Part shown: in pieces, positions 1-12,113 of the stretch | Layout of the letters: the number at the start of each line of letters is the position of its first letter | Position numbering within the stretch: position 1 is the stretch's first letter | Assembly (NCBI GenBank): GCA_025526935.1 | Contig: JAHLKD010000038.1 | Coordinates: 1 to 64,000 of the forward strand | DNA: 64,000 nt | Source of the DNA: Cladochytrium replicatum | Taxonomy: Eukaryota; Chytridiomycota; Chytridiomycetes; Cladochytriales; Cladochytriaceae | Direction: 5' to 3' | Notes under the pieces: generated by a model | The model's input: the letters and a program-made list of their open reading frames with translations, nothing else | The model's database searches: none | What the model was told of the DNA's origin: nothing | Program-made: the position numbers and the translations under genes

Positions 1-1344
1 TAACTCATTTGAGCTGGCATCATCAGCCTGGCCTGAAGAAGAAGTCCCAGCAAAAAGAGGTATGCTGTTTAGAGCATTCTGGTCTAACTTCTCTGATCGT
101 TTGGTGAGAAGCCCAGTTTGTTGGAGTGCTGAAACAATTTCCAGTCCAATGTTTCCCTGTGGAGGGGAAGATTGGCCAACTGGAAAGCTCTGGAAAACAT
201 CCGCTGTAGGTCCATGATAATCACTAGTTCCAAGTGTTTTCACTGTTGGTACAGCTGCATCTTTCAAAACAAATTGGGCAGATGGTAAAACTGGGGAAGC
301 TTGTTGTGATGCCGAGTCCTTTGGTCCAAGCTCTTGCATATCAGAGTGCTGATCGTCAGATGATGATGACACTGCAAGTAATGCTCGAATCTGATCACGA
401 TCCCTCTTCAATCTGTCACATTCAGCAATTGATAAATCCAAAGCTTCACGCAATTTGTGGTTGGCCCTGCATTCTGCTCGCCACAGACCACAAAATCGAT
501 CTGCCAACGTTGGAGGTCCATTTTCGTTTTGTGAAGAGACCTCGCTCCCACGCCCGCTCTGCTGCGCCATTTCGCCGTCGGGTATGTTGGCGCGATCCAA
601 ACGAGTGCGAAGACTGGCTCCGGCAGCCTTCACTGAGGCCAATTCCGCCTCTACCAGTTCGGCCTCGATGCGGAGTTGGCTGGCAAGCTCTTGGGACACC
701 TTCAACTGCTTCTCCAAGTCATCCAGAGCTGAAACTCGCTTTGCCTCCACCGATCGAGCCGTCTCTAGCTCCGCTGCAGCACTGGCTGCCTTGCGCCGTG
801 CTTCCGCTGCATTCTCCTGTGCAACGCGAAGCTCTCGACAAGCACTAGCCAGTTCCTGCTGCAGGTCTGCCAAGTTTTGGCCAATTCCATCATGGTTCGA
901 TAAATCGGCATCCCAAAAATCGGTCTGGGTCTGGGAATCAGTCCAACGCTTCTCTCCATCGTCCTCGACATCAGGAACATCAATGGGATCAAGCTGATCC
1001 GTCGCCAGAACCAAGTTATCCGCAAGCGCCGAGCACTGCATCACAAGTGCATCGTTCTCGATTTCAAGCTGCTCGAGCGATACGGCCGATTCAGCGCGTC
1101 CCTCTTCACGCGCACGGTTTAGCAATTCCACAAGTGCATTCGGGACAGCGATCTGGCCAGATCCAATACTGGCCAAAAATCCAGCAACGTCCTCCAATGA
1201 ATACATCAACAAAAACGCATTCCTCCACGCATTGCGAGGTTCCCCCAAGCGCTCCGCAAGATGCCGCAATCGTTCCCGAGGTTCCAAAGGCTGTCCAACA
1301 TGAGCCCTCGCCAAGCGATCCTGAACCCTCGAAGTTGTCGACAT
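1..1344 (-). CDS. Coiled-coil protein, unrecognised, C-terminus off the left edge
   Basis: One uninterrupted reading frame of 448 codons runs from an ATG at 1344 to the window edge without a stop, so the C-terminus is missing. The N-terminal third is helical and rich in Leu, Glu and Arg. The middle (about residues 150-240) is a strongly heptad-like Ala/Glu/Leu coiled coil (e.g. QQELASACRELRVAQENAAE). The last 150 residues are Ser/Gln-rich and look disordered. I recognise no catalytic motif. A structural or scaffold protein is possible; a retroelement gag-like protein is an alternative, because no housekeeping family matches and small direct repeats lie just upstream. The open frame and biased composition make real coding likely; the function is unknown. 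Confidence 0.6.
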   Translation of the reverse strand, partial: MSTTSRVQDRLARAHVGQPLEPRERLRHLAERLGEPRNAWRNAFLLMYSLEDVAGFLASIGSGQIAVPNALVELLNRAREEGRAESAVSLEQLEIENDALVMQCSALADNLVLATDQLDPIDVPDVEDDGEKRWTDSQTQTDFWDADLSNHDGIGQNLADLQQELASACRELRVAQENAAEARRKAASAAAELETARSVEAKRVSALDDLEKQLKVSQELASQLRIEAELVEAELASVKAAGASLRTRLDRANIPDGEMAQQSGRGSEVSSQNENGPPTLADRFCGLWRAECRANHKLREALDLSIAECDRLKRDRDQIRALLAVSSSSDDQHSDMQELGPKDSASQQASPVLPSAQFVLKDAAVPTVKTLGTSDYHGPTADVFQSFPVGQSSPPQGNIGLEIVSALQQTGLLTKRSEKLDQNALNSIPLFAGTSSSGQADDASSNEL

Positions 1345-1681
1345 ATTGTGCTCAGAAAAATGCGTAAAATAATCGAAACTGATCGCCCGTAATTCTGAGT
1401 AATCAGGGAAGTGTTTGTGTAGCCGGTAATACGTTCCTGAGTAAACGCACAAAAAGGTCCAAAAATGGTGGGTCCTGGATGAAACCACCACCTGTTAAAA
1501 ACCAAGGGCTTCTCCTGGCAGCGGTAGGGCGTGTTTAGCTGTACTTTAGCTAGCACAACAGCTCCAGGTTCCGTCTCTTGGCCCAGTTGAATATGGGGTA
1601 AATGATAAAGCAAATTCCCTTGTTGCACACAAGCACTCTGTGGCTAATACAAATCAAGGCTGGGATTGCTAACCAGGAAGA

Positions 1682-1767
1682 CTGTGGTGTGTGAGTGTTT
1701 GGTTTGTTCCACTGTCTCCTTTATTTATACCTGTGGTGTGTGAGTGTTTGGTTTGTTCCACTGTCTC
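1682..1767. repeat. Two direct copies of a 37-bp sequence
   Basis: Two identical 37-bp copies (1682-1718 and 1731-1767) begin CTGTGGTGTGTGAGTG and are separated by 12 bp. They lie about 340 bp upstream of the coiled-coil gene's start codon. They could be a promoter element, or the remains of a repeat-element end. Confidence 0.7.
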
Positions 1768-3393
1768 AAGGAACCAGCCACCCTCACACCGCAATAAATA
1801 TTCCCACACAGAAGAATATTCAACAATTACAATAAAGAAAATAAACAGCATGACTGCCCAAAACATAAATCGAGCAATAGCATAAAAACTTCTCAAGCCC
1901 AAGAGAAAAGCCTATTGCACAAAACAATGGGTAAGCCCTCCAAGGGTACACAGAATTTAACACCTGGCAACAAAAAAGACGATGAGCAAAGGCGATGGTA
2001 GGTGATGAGGACGGGGTGGTACCTGTTGGGATTGAGGCGGGTTGAGGGAGTTGACTGAATTCTGAATTTCTGATGCAAGGAAGCAGATGCTCGATGTATG
2101 CCATCCAGAACCTAAGCCATGCACAAGGATACGTATCCACTAGTGCTCTGAACATGCAGTACATAGTGGCAGACTTACTGAGCAAGTTGTTGTGCCGAAT
2201 CCAGTTTCCAAGGAAAATGTGCACCCTAAGAAGAGTAAGGCTGCTCCGAGCACTGCTACTTGAAGTCGATGTTCAGCTTGAGCGGTCGTCAGATTCAACA
2301 ACTTAGGCTGTAAGAACTCATTTTGGGAGAGGATTTCGTAGTTGGCACTGACAAACTTGATTGATGGTGGAAGAGACGGCAATTTAAGGTCATGAATAAC
2401 TTCATTGATCTTATACATCTGGAAGCAGATACCACCTCTTTCACCAAAAGGAAAGCCATACTATGGTGCTGCTGCAGGCTAAGCAATGCAAGGGAACTGG
2501 TTGGAGTAGCTGTTTCCTGAAGCGGGCAATTGCTACACGCCTGTATGATCACCAAAACTAACATACAGAAAGAATCAAAGTTCCTGCAAGAGTCTTGAAG
2601 GGGAAGCTGGATCCTGGAACTCTACAACAGCAACCATGGGCACACCACATGTATTGTATCACACACAAGAGAGCTATTTTCAGTGCAGGTGCTTCTGATT
2701 CAGGATCAACATCCGTACTCTGCGACAATGGACTTACACTCACTGCAGCTACTCTGGTGTAACTTGTGCACAGCCCAAGCAGCGGTCAAAAATCCCTCAA
2801 GATCAGGAGCCATAACGTCCAACAGGACACCATGCGCAATCAACGCTGTTGCTTGGGTCAGTGCATGTCCAGTGCTGCAGCGTGCCCTCTGTTGTACGAC
2901 AGGGGAATGGTGGCAGCTCTGAAGATGGCCTCATTTTCTTGCTCAATAGCGACTGGGAACTGCACTGGATAGTCACGACAGCCGGTGAGACACAGTGCAG
3001 TATCAAACAAACCCCAGCATGCTAAGCAAGATCTAGTGCTGATTTGGTAGCGATTCTCTCTGCTGCAATGCCACTTTTGTTGGGTATTCAACAGAACTCT
3101 GCTGACACTGAAATTCTTGTCAGCTTGTAATTGTAATTGTTTTTGCTGAGTCTGAGTGTCCGTTCACAACGAAATGTTTGTCCAGCCGGATCTCCTTTCT
3201 CGAACCTCTGGTGGATCGGATCTATAACGTCCTGAATTAATCATGTTCGCATCTGTGTAATCACAGCAGTGTTTACAACGAATCATCCACTCCATTTTCG
3301 GATCACCCCAACTTCTTTTGAACTTTTCTAAAAAATCGTTTTATTTAAACTCCCAACTTTCTCCTGGTGTTAAATTTATCTCTTCTTGAATCG
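1768..3393. other. Gene-poor stretch with decayed coding fragments
   Basis: No intact gene is visible. Two plus-strand stretches look like former coding sequence because they keep long open phases with protein-like composition. One, about 2139-2262, ends in a Lys/Pro/Ala-rich tail (KENVHPKKSKAAPSTAT) before a stop. The other, about 2305-2519, is interrupted by at least one stop and contains KVMNNFIDLIHLEADTTSF. Neither matches a family I know. The last ~150 bp before 3394 are AT-rich and probably hold the promoter of the next gene. Confidence 0.4.
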
Positions 3394-5428
3394 ATGGCCG
3401 CAACCACGTCTGAGCGTCTGCCGCCATCCGTACGTGCGGGTGCTGTCGACAATGTCACATTAACCCAGATGTAAGCAGAGTATTGACTTCATGGCTCATT
3501 CCGATATCCCAATGAATTGTTTCTCGCAGTCCCGAAGACATTCCCCTCTTCACAAACTCAATCGTGCACCCCGAACCCAACCACCTTCTCTACGTCACAC
3601 TCTACCTGGCTAATGGCAACACTCTCTACCTTCGAGGATTCTTCTCGCCATCGCCGCCCGAAGAGCTCAAAGTTCCCGGTGGCCAAAATAAAGGCATTGA
3701 CTTTGCATACACGTTCGTTGCGAAAGCAGTGAAGCTCGAGGACGGCGTTTCGGCGCTACAGCGGCGACCACAGGAGCAGATCACTGCGGAGTGGGAAAGT
3801 GCATGGAAAGGGTCGCTTCAGTTCTCAAAGTTCAGATGGGGGTTGAGGTCGCTTTCAAAAGCCGGGGAGGACGAGTACACTGCTGCCGAGCAGGCTTACG
3901 AGAAAGCGATTACAGTTGTAAGCCGCTAAAACAAAATTCCCAGATTTTGAGCATATTTACTTTTGGTTTTCAGGAAAGCGACAAGCACAAAGCACACACG
4001 GTGATTGAAGAGGGTAAGTCCCTTGCATCGAGCGGTAAACATCGCGAAGCTGTCGCCTCCTTCACTCGCGCATCGTCACTCCTTCCCATCTTTTCCGGCA
4101 ACGAGGATGACGAGGAAGAGGAGGACATCATTGCGATGCGTCTCCAGATCCATGCTCACCGCTCGGCGAGCACCTACTCAATCCAAGCGTACCGCTCCGC
4201 TGCGCGGGACTGCGAGATGCTGGAGCGAGAGTATAGCCGTCCCATTGATCTCCTCAACAGTCTCGACACCGGTGCGGTGAAGATTGAAGAAGCACGGACG
4301 TATTTTTCAGTCATGTTCCGACGAGGACAGTGCTACGAGAAACTTGGAAGGCTCGAAGCGGCCGCACAGGTATATCTCCAGACCATGGTGATCAAAGCAA
4401 TGTCGGAGGACCGGGAGTCGACTTCGCCGAAGCCGAAGAAGCGCGGAAAGCAGCAGCAACAGGAAAGCTCTGCGGCCGTAGGTGATAACGTTGCAGCTCA
4501 AGCGTCCGAGGCAATCAAGACGCTTGCGATCGATCCGAACACATTCCTGGTCTACACTCTCCGTGTGACTTTGCGAGGAGTCGATCCGCCTGTGTGGCGC
4601 CAGATCGATGTGACGGGCGACACGTACCTCACCGAAGCGCGGGAGTTTATCCTCACGACCATGGGATGGTGCGGCGACAAAGTTCATGAGTGGATCATTG
4701 ACGACCACGGCACGGTTCGGTTCACGCTGATTCCCGAGGACGCGGGGTACAATCTCAGCGACCCGCTCGCGGACACGTACGACGCCTACGAGGATGAGAG
4801 CCTGTTTAAAGTCTGGGATGCGTTCCGCGAGGTCGGCGAGCGCGCGACGTTTTTGTATGAGAGCGGTGTGTGGGCTCACGACGTTGAGGTTGTTGCGATC
4901 AGGCCCGAGATTCTGAGGGGCGGGGACGACGAGTTTGAGGAGGAGGTGAATCGGAAGGCTGGGAAGGGCGGGAGCGGGGATCCGAAGTTGGATATGGTTG
5001 AGGAGGCGGCACGGAACATGCCTGCATACCCTCGGTGTGTTGCCGGAGCGCGTGCGTGTCCGCCACAGGACCTTGGTGGGCCGAACGGGTATGAGGCGTT
5101 CATTAAGGTTGCGTCTGGGCAAGGTGGCTCGGAGAAGTTTAGGTCAAGAACCGAGGCCCTGGAGTTTGCAATGGCGAACATCGGATATACGAACGATGCG
5201 CTGGATTCTTGGGGCGGCATCCAGGGACGAGCAAAACTTGCGGTGAAGGGGACTAGGAGGAGCTCGCAGGCGGGAACTGGTTCGGGGGACGCCAATGTTG
5301 GCGGATGGAACGCGGATGCGTTCAACATGGACGATATCAACGATGCGTTGAAGACTCTGGTGGGGATGTACGAAGCGGAAGACCAATGGGAAGACGACGA
5401 GGAAGAGGAGTCATACGCTGCAGAGTGA
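3394..5428 (+). CDS. TPR-like protein with a pRiA4b ORF-3 (IS1096 TnpR-like) domain
   Basis: Three exons join in frame: 3394-3470, 3530-3917 and 3974-5428 (639 residues). Both introns are 56-59 nt with GTAAG donors and CAG acceptors. The first half is alpha-helical and TPR-like, with acidic and Lys/Gln-rich linkers. The second half contains the Plasmid_pRiA4_ORF3 fold: TLRVTLRGVDPPVWRQIDV, a GWCGDKVHEW segment, and near residue 470 the family's Cys/Pro motif CVAGARACPPQDLGGPNGYE. That domain is common in bacterial plasmids and insertion elements and also occurs in fungal proteins, where its role is poorly defined. The C-terminus is Asp/Glu-rich. Domain identity is firm; cellular role is not known. 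Nothing suggests decay. Confidence 0.85.
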
Positions 5429-6613
5429 AGACGTGTTGGATGTGAATGGGTCTGAGAGTGCGGGCTGTTTTCTGGATGTGGTTTTGTCGATACTTCTGTG
5501 TGTGTTGCTTTCTTTGGCTGTTTTTCTATTACTAATGTTCATTGGGAAGATGGAAGAAATGGGGGTTTGTTTTGGAGCACCATGTAGGTTGTCAACATCC
5601 AGTTTCAAACAAGTAAACTACGTACATTTAAGAGGCAGAGTTTCAACGACTCTCGCTGGGTGCCTCCACATTACTCGTTGAAACCCTTCTTGATCCTGAA
5701 CCTGACACCCTTTGCAGAAACAGGCGCGTTCGATGTCGTGGGTGCGTTCGCCGCTGCAGCCTTTCCACGGCATAATACGGAAGCGTCATCACACAAACTT
5801 GAAAATGCGTATCCGCGTGCTCTGGATCTAATTCCAAACATAACCCAAGGGATTCCAGAAGGAACGGCTAGGTACGGTCTGATACTTACCATGAAGCCAA
5901 CAGGCTCAAAGTCTTGCGTGTAGTCCGTGCTTCGTTCGATTTCCTAATCCGCAACTGGGGAGAGGTCAGTGATTATGCGACATGGAGTATCAAAGTTTAT
6001 GAAAAACTTTGCAAGACCAGACGACTTGTTTCTTCAGATTCATGACCTGCGGAAGCGTGATGATGAATTCTTGAAGGAACAACCCTGCTGTGATCCAGAA
6101 AGTCTGAATAGGTCCGTTCACCCTGTTGCCTAGTAAGCCAATATCGATTACGTGGACTGTTACCCGTCGAGAGTGTTCTCTGGAGGATGCAACGCATCCG
6201 CGGAAGTGACCATAGTTACACGGGCTCCCACTGCTGCCAGAGCGAGATTGTCTTCGAAGCAAGTTGTAAATTTTTATCCAACTTTATGAAAAATATCACC
6301 CACTGATTCAATTCTATAAGTTGGATATTGAGGGAAAACAGCAACTGACACTGTGGCTAGTAATGGTTAGTTTAACAACCCGGATCGGATACCACAGCGT
6401 CCACAGCATTCATATCGAACGAAAATAAGTCACAATGGTCTCGAAAGTCCCCCGTATTCGAGTTTTTCTGCACAACCAGTCATAGTCCGGTCGGTTCCCT
6501 CCAAAATTCAATCAATTTGTTGTAATTCTCTTTTATTTCATTATTTTCCAAATCGCTCAGTGGCTTTGACATATTATTTCCAGATTGGGATACTAATTTT
6601 GTATATCTTGGAA
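5429..6613 (-). other. Intergenic stretch with a possible small multi-exon gene on the minus strand
   Basis: No plus-strand gene is supported. On the minus strand, protein-like segments occur at about 6255-6160 (ALAAVGARVTMVTSADALHP), 6130-5990 and 5892-5674 (ending SAKGVRFRIKKGFNE before a stop), with plausible GT/AG sites between them such as a GTAAGT donor near 5890. I could not settle one consistent reading frame or recognise a family, so this may be a short unknown gene or a remnant. The 200 bp before 6614 are AT-rich and presumably serve as the RAD50 promoter. Confidence 0.25.
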
Positions 6614-9600
6614 ATGTCGAGCATCGAAAAGTTGCTGATACGCGGAATCAGGTCGTTTGCACCGGATGACACCAACGTCATCGAGTTTTACACCCCGCTC
6701 ACTCTAATCTGCGGTCATAACGGTGCTGGGAAGACGGTGCGTGCTTCCATGCGTTGACATCCCTCCTTTACTTAACATTACTAACACGACAATCTTGGTC
6801 AGACAATCATTGAGTGCCTGAAGTACGTCACCACAGGTGACCTCCCGCCAAACAGTAGAAATGGGGCGTTCATATATGATCCCAAGGTAGACACAGAATA
6901 CCGTTGATGCAGCCGATTTCAACGAAAGCCAATGAAGATTGCCAACCTCAATGAGGTGAAGGCTCAAGTGAAGCTAAGGTTCAAGAATACGTCGGGAAAA
7001 CCTCTTATCGTGACGCGTTCAATGTCGCTGACTCAAAAGAAGGGAGGGGGCTACACTCAGAAGTCACTCGAGAATGTGCTCATGGTGAAGAATACGGACA
7101 CAGGCGTTGTATGAATCAAAAAGCAAATCGGAATTTGGATATCTTTGTTTAATCAAGGATCCAGGACGCAAGCTTGAGCTCAAAGTGCGCAGAGGTGGAC
7201 TTATTGGTGCCAGAACACATGGGGGTTTCGCCGGCGATCATCGACAACGTGATATTTTGCCACCAGGAAGAGTCTTTCTGGTAGCGCTACTCTTTTGAAA
7301 CGGACTACTTGCTTGTCTGATCTTTTGGACAGGCCGCTTTCCGAGCCCTCAACCCTCAAGAAAAAATTTGACGATATCTTCGCTGCTACTCGGTGAGTTC
7401 TATTCGTTTGTTTTTTTTTGTGTAAACAAGTTTTGATCCTGACCAATGCTCAGCTACACAAAAGCTCTGGACACCATCAAATCGCTTAAGAAGGATCGGA
7501 CTACAACGCTAAAATTGAACAGGCAGGAGCTCGAGCACGTGAAGTCCGACGAAGAGAAAGCCCACAAAGTACGCACGCTACGATTCGTGTATTTGATTTC
7601 ATAAACTCCTTTCCAAGGTACAACGAAACCTCGACAAAACAATTGTCAAAATCAACACAGCTAATGAGCGAATCGCTGCACTGGAAGGCGGGGAACTTGA
7701 AGATACACAAAGAAAGATGCAAAACATTGTCGAAGATCAGCGGAAATGGGGCCAAATCGATTCGGAAATTCAGCAGCTGAAGAATCAGTATGCGATGACT
7801 CGGAGACAGCTTGACGAGCTTGAAAACTCGATGGAAGTGTACCAAGGTATGTGCTTTACTTTTCTCTTGAGAATTTTATGTCTGAAGATTGAATTCGAAG
7901 AGACGGATGAAGAGCTGCAACAGTTGATGAATGAGCAGGGGCATCATGTGTCTGATCAGTCCCGAGAGCTCCAGCTTTTGGAGTCCGAGAGATCAAAAGC
8001 CGAAAGAGAGTTGGAGCAGGTTGGACGGGAGCTATCCGCAAAGCTAGCCACAAAGGGGCAGCTTAAAGCAGAGCAAGAGGTAATTTATTTCTGGAGATAT
8101 TTTGGTACAGCATTCTAAACACAAAAGAAAGGCTTTCAATCGGCGAGTCCAAGACCGAGACGCTCTTGTTGTTCAACTTGCACGGAAGCATCATTATCGC
8201 GGATTCGAAGTTACTCCGCTTTCAAATGAGTATCTCCGCAGCTTTCATTCAAAGTTGAAAGCTGAGGTGGACGATGCGCTGTCACGTCTGGAATCAACTA
8301 AGGTACGCTTGAATCGATACGGATCGGTTACAATTAACCTCGCCTTGAAATATTGAAGTTATCGCATCATGATCAACAGACGGTGCAGATGCGCGAGATA
8401 CAAAATGTGAAGTCTAACATAGCATCCCTTGAAGAGAAGCGCCGGATGTTCAGAAGACAGCTGGTAAATTCCTGAGCATTGCAGTCTCGACTTTCGCTCA
8501 ATGATTCCTTAAACAGGAATCCAGCCGGCAGAAACTCCATCAACTGACAAACAACATCAATGCAACCAAAGTGTCTGAAGTGGACATACATGAGCTCGAA
8601 AGCAGAATGGAAGACGCGGTAAGTCCAAATTTTACATAATTACTGGCCTGGAGGTGCTTACCCAGAATTTAGGAGAAGGAACTGAAGAGATGCCAGGACG
8701 CACTCAACGCAACAGACTACGACGGGAAGCTGCGGTCTCTGAACAGAGAACTGCAGCAAAACGAAGCCCAATTACAGAAAGTCACACAGGAGATTCGGGA
8801 GCAATCCAAACACGGAGATTCGAGAACCAGATTAAGCTTGAAGCAAGCTGAGCGGGATCGAAAACAGGAGACTTTGAGGCGAACGTATGGCGTTTGCTGT
8901 GTGACTTGACAAAGGCTTATTCAGTTTTGACGCAGACTCGCAAGTAGCCAGAGCCAGTTTGAGAGAGTTCTTGGAACTACTGTCCTATCATCTGAAGTCG
9001 AGCGTGAGATCGATCAGGCAATACGGTGTGCATCGTGGATATTTATCTGATTGTGGGTTTCATCTGATAATTGTCACAGGAGGAAAGAAAAGCAGCTGTC
9101 ATCTGCAACGGACGATCAAGAGACATATAGAAGAGAGCTTGCGACGGTTGAAGCGAACCTTGCAACAGCGAAGCAAACCCTGCGATCCAAAAGGTCTGAA
9201 ATGGAGAGTAAGCGGAACAGCTGCTCTCAACTCTTTTGAACCATAACTTCGCTCTATTCAGGCAAGATAAACAGGATTAAGTCACATTGTGATTTTGGAA
9301 AATTTTTGGATGAACTGAAGGAAGTCGAACAAGAATACGAGCAGAAGAAAGGGTATGTTTAGAAAACAAATATATAGGCTCTGTATTGAACTTTGTTTAA
9401 CGATGACAGAGAGATCGACCAGTACATCAACAGCTCAGACGTTTTCAGCCGGTTTTTCAATGCGTTCAAGAACAACGAGTGCTGTCCTCTCTGCAAGCGA
9501 GGGTTTGATAGCGACTCGGATCGACGTCAGTTTGAGACCACGGTTTGTTTATTGGGCCATTTTTCGTTTCCACTGTTGACAAGCGAACTTTAGCTACAAC

Positions 9601-11975
9601 GGAAGGTGGATATGAGCGGAAGCATGAAAGTAAAGATGCAAGAAGATGCAGAAAGTCTACAAAGGAGAGTTAAGTCGCTGCGAGATCTCAGGCCCATTTA
9701 CGACGACGCGGTCCGGCTCCAGTCCGACGAAGTTCCAGAGTTGATGGCCAAGGTGGAGCGTTTCGAGAGCCAAAGAACCAAAGTAACCACACAGGTCGAC
9801 GAGGTATTTTGAACTTTACAGTCTTTGAGTTCATGCTTATGTTTGACACTGTGAAGTCCGATTCCGAAGTTGCAGGCATCAGGGCAGAGCTACAAGGGAT
9901 ACGAGAATTGCTGGCACACGCGGGCGACATTGTTCGCATGCAGAGCGACATAAAGCATCTCACACAGGACATCGATTCGCTCTCCAACGAGCTCGCTGCT
10001 GCGTCAAGCAACGAAAGAAGTTTGAATGATTGCCAAAGCGAGCTTGAGTCACTCCAAGATAAATGGTACATATCACATTGGGTCAATGAATTTGAACTGA
10101 ATGAACGTCCAGCAAGGATATCCGGCGAGAGATCGACCGATTGAACAACGACAGCCGATCGAAGCAAAAGGACATCTCTTCAAAGGAGAGCACTTTGCGT
10201 GAGACCCAGTCGCAGCTTCAAACGCTTCGAAAGCGCTTCGATGAACGGGAGTCTCTTCGAAAGCAATCAGCTGAGACTAAAACAGAGATTGAGAACTCAC
10301 AGAGTGAGATCGACGTGAGTGAAGCTAAACCAAGTAATGGTATTTAGCTAAAACTCGCCCACCAGGCATCAGACAAAGAGCTTCATCGGCTTAGCCCAAC
10401 CTTGCGGGAGCTTGAAGACGAGCTAGCTAGTTTGGTAAAGCTACATACGTCGCAACAATCCGACGTCGCTGCCGAGGTCGACAACCTGCGACAATCCATG
10501 CAACAATTAACTTCGTCCGAGCGAGAAATTCAACGGTGAGGATTATTCATTCCTATTCTGGTATGAGATTGATTTGTTAAATTAGCTATGTCGAATCAGA
10601 CGGAGACGGAAGGTTGAGGGAATGTGAAGATCAAGTAAACGAGCTTGAAGTGCGTCGGGAACGCGTTAAGAAAAAGTCTTCGGATCTGTCCAAGAAAATC
10701 GCCGATATGCAGAAGCAAGCTGCGGAGTACACTTTGATACAGCGGAACATTGAAGATAATATCAAGGCGAGGCAATTGCAACGAGAGCTGCAGCGGTATG
10801 CGCAGAAATTGGACGAGCTGAAGAAAGCCGCGGCCAAGATCGATCGAGCTTCAGTGACAACGCAGTACGATGCTTTGAAGCTCAAGTATGACAGGCTGCT
10901 TGGAGAGGTAGGTTGATTTAACAAAAATGGTTTGAAGTCCGTGTTGAAGTTACATATTTGTTTAGCGTGCGCAACTCGTTGGAGAGTTGAAGCAGCTCCA
11001 GGTGCAAGTAGATCAGTACAACACGGAGCTCAACACTGAATATAAGGATATTGAGAACGTCTACAGAGACGTTCTTATTAGAGTACGGGTATGTACAAGC
11101 TGACAAAGGGTTGATGTGTGATATGCTGACGGGAAACTCAGACAGAATCAATGGCGCAAACTGACCTCGAGAAGTATGCGAAAGCTCTTGATCAGTGAGT
11201 ATTAGGGTGATGTTGTTCTCGTTTGCTGACCAGTGATCTATGACAGAGCGATCATTCGATTCCACACGCTTAAGATGGAAGAGATCAACAAGATCATTCA
11301 TGAGCTTTGGGTAAATACTTATCAAGGCAATGGTGCGTGTTGAAAACGGTTGCGCATAGTATTCCATTACTCACTGTTAGCAGACATTGACACAATCGAG
11401 ATCCGGTCGGACCACGAGACACAGAAGGGCAATCGATCATACAACTACCGAGTGAGCGCTTTAGTTAAGGATTTGGGAGAAAACTGAGGGTATATTATCC
11501 ACAGGTGGTCATGAGAAAGAGTGGACAGGATCTAGACATGCGTGGAAGATGCAGCGCAGGGCAAAAGGTGCTCTGTTCTTTGATTATCCGGCTGGCGCTC
11601 GCAGAAACGTTTGGATTGAGTTGCGGCGTGTTGGCACTCGACGAGCCCACCACCAATCTTGACAAAGAGAACGTCGACGGACTTGCCGAATCGCTCTCAA
11701 AGTATGCTACCTTTCGTGATCCTGTTTGCAAATTACTAATGAGTTTAATTTAGCATCATCAAGATGCGACGAAAGCAGAGCAATTTCCAGTTGATTATCA
11801 TTACACATGACGAGGATTTCCTGCAAAGGATGGGGAAGTCTGAGTGGGCGGACTATTACTGGCGCGTGGAACGAGACGAGCAGTGAGTATTTATTGCAGC
11901 AGTCGATCTGGTGCGCTGATTGGTGTTTGAAGTGGGAACAGCAGAATCGAGAGGAAGGCTATTCAAGATTCGTGA
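6614..11975 (+). CDS. RAD50: DNA double-strand-break repair ATPase Rad50
   Basis: SMC-like ATPase of the Mre11-Rad50-Nbs1 complex, which tethers and processes DNA ends. The start [15 protein letters not shown] and the Walker A motif GHNGAGKT are split by an intron directly after the P-loop. Early exons are 6614-6736, 6803-6886, 6938-7108, 7165-7280, 7333-7392 and 7454-7568. A long coiled coil follows, with the zinc hook CPLC at about 9482, then a second coiled coil. The C-terminal ATPase half carries the signature motif ([20 protein letters not shown]), Walker B ([12 protein letters not shown]) and the ITHDEDFL switch. The last exon ends [10 protein letters not shown] with a stop at 11973-11975. 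I count about 27 short introns, mostly 45-65 nt, an unusually fragmented gene. All core motifs are intact, so it should be functional. Confidence 0.95.
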
Positions 11976-12113
11976 AGCGGTTGACTGGAATGTGAAGATG
12001 TGTACATGGACTATTTGCGGTTGTTTTCTCCTTGCGGATGTCGGGTCACAAATCACACGGATCTTAAAAAAATAAAAAACTCACTTCACAAGAAAAAGAA
12101 AAAATTCTCCTCC

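Noticed and set aside
234-997. Two plus-strand open frames over the left edge
   Set aside because: They are Ser/Ala- and Pro-rich shadows of the minus-strand coiled-coil gene, whose own frame is open for 448 codons.
4307-5122. 271-codon minus-strand open frame
   Set aside because: It is antisense to the well-supported pRiA4b-domain exon and has no family resemblance.
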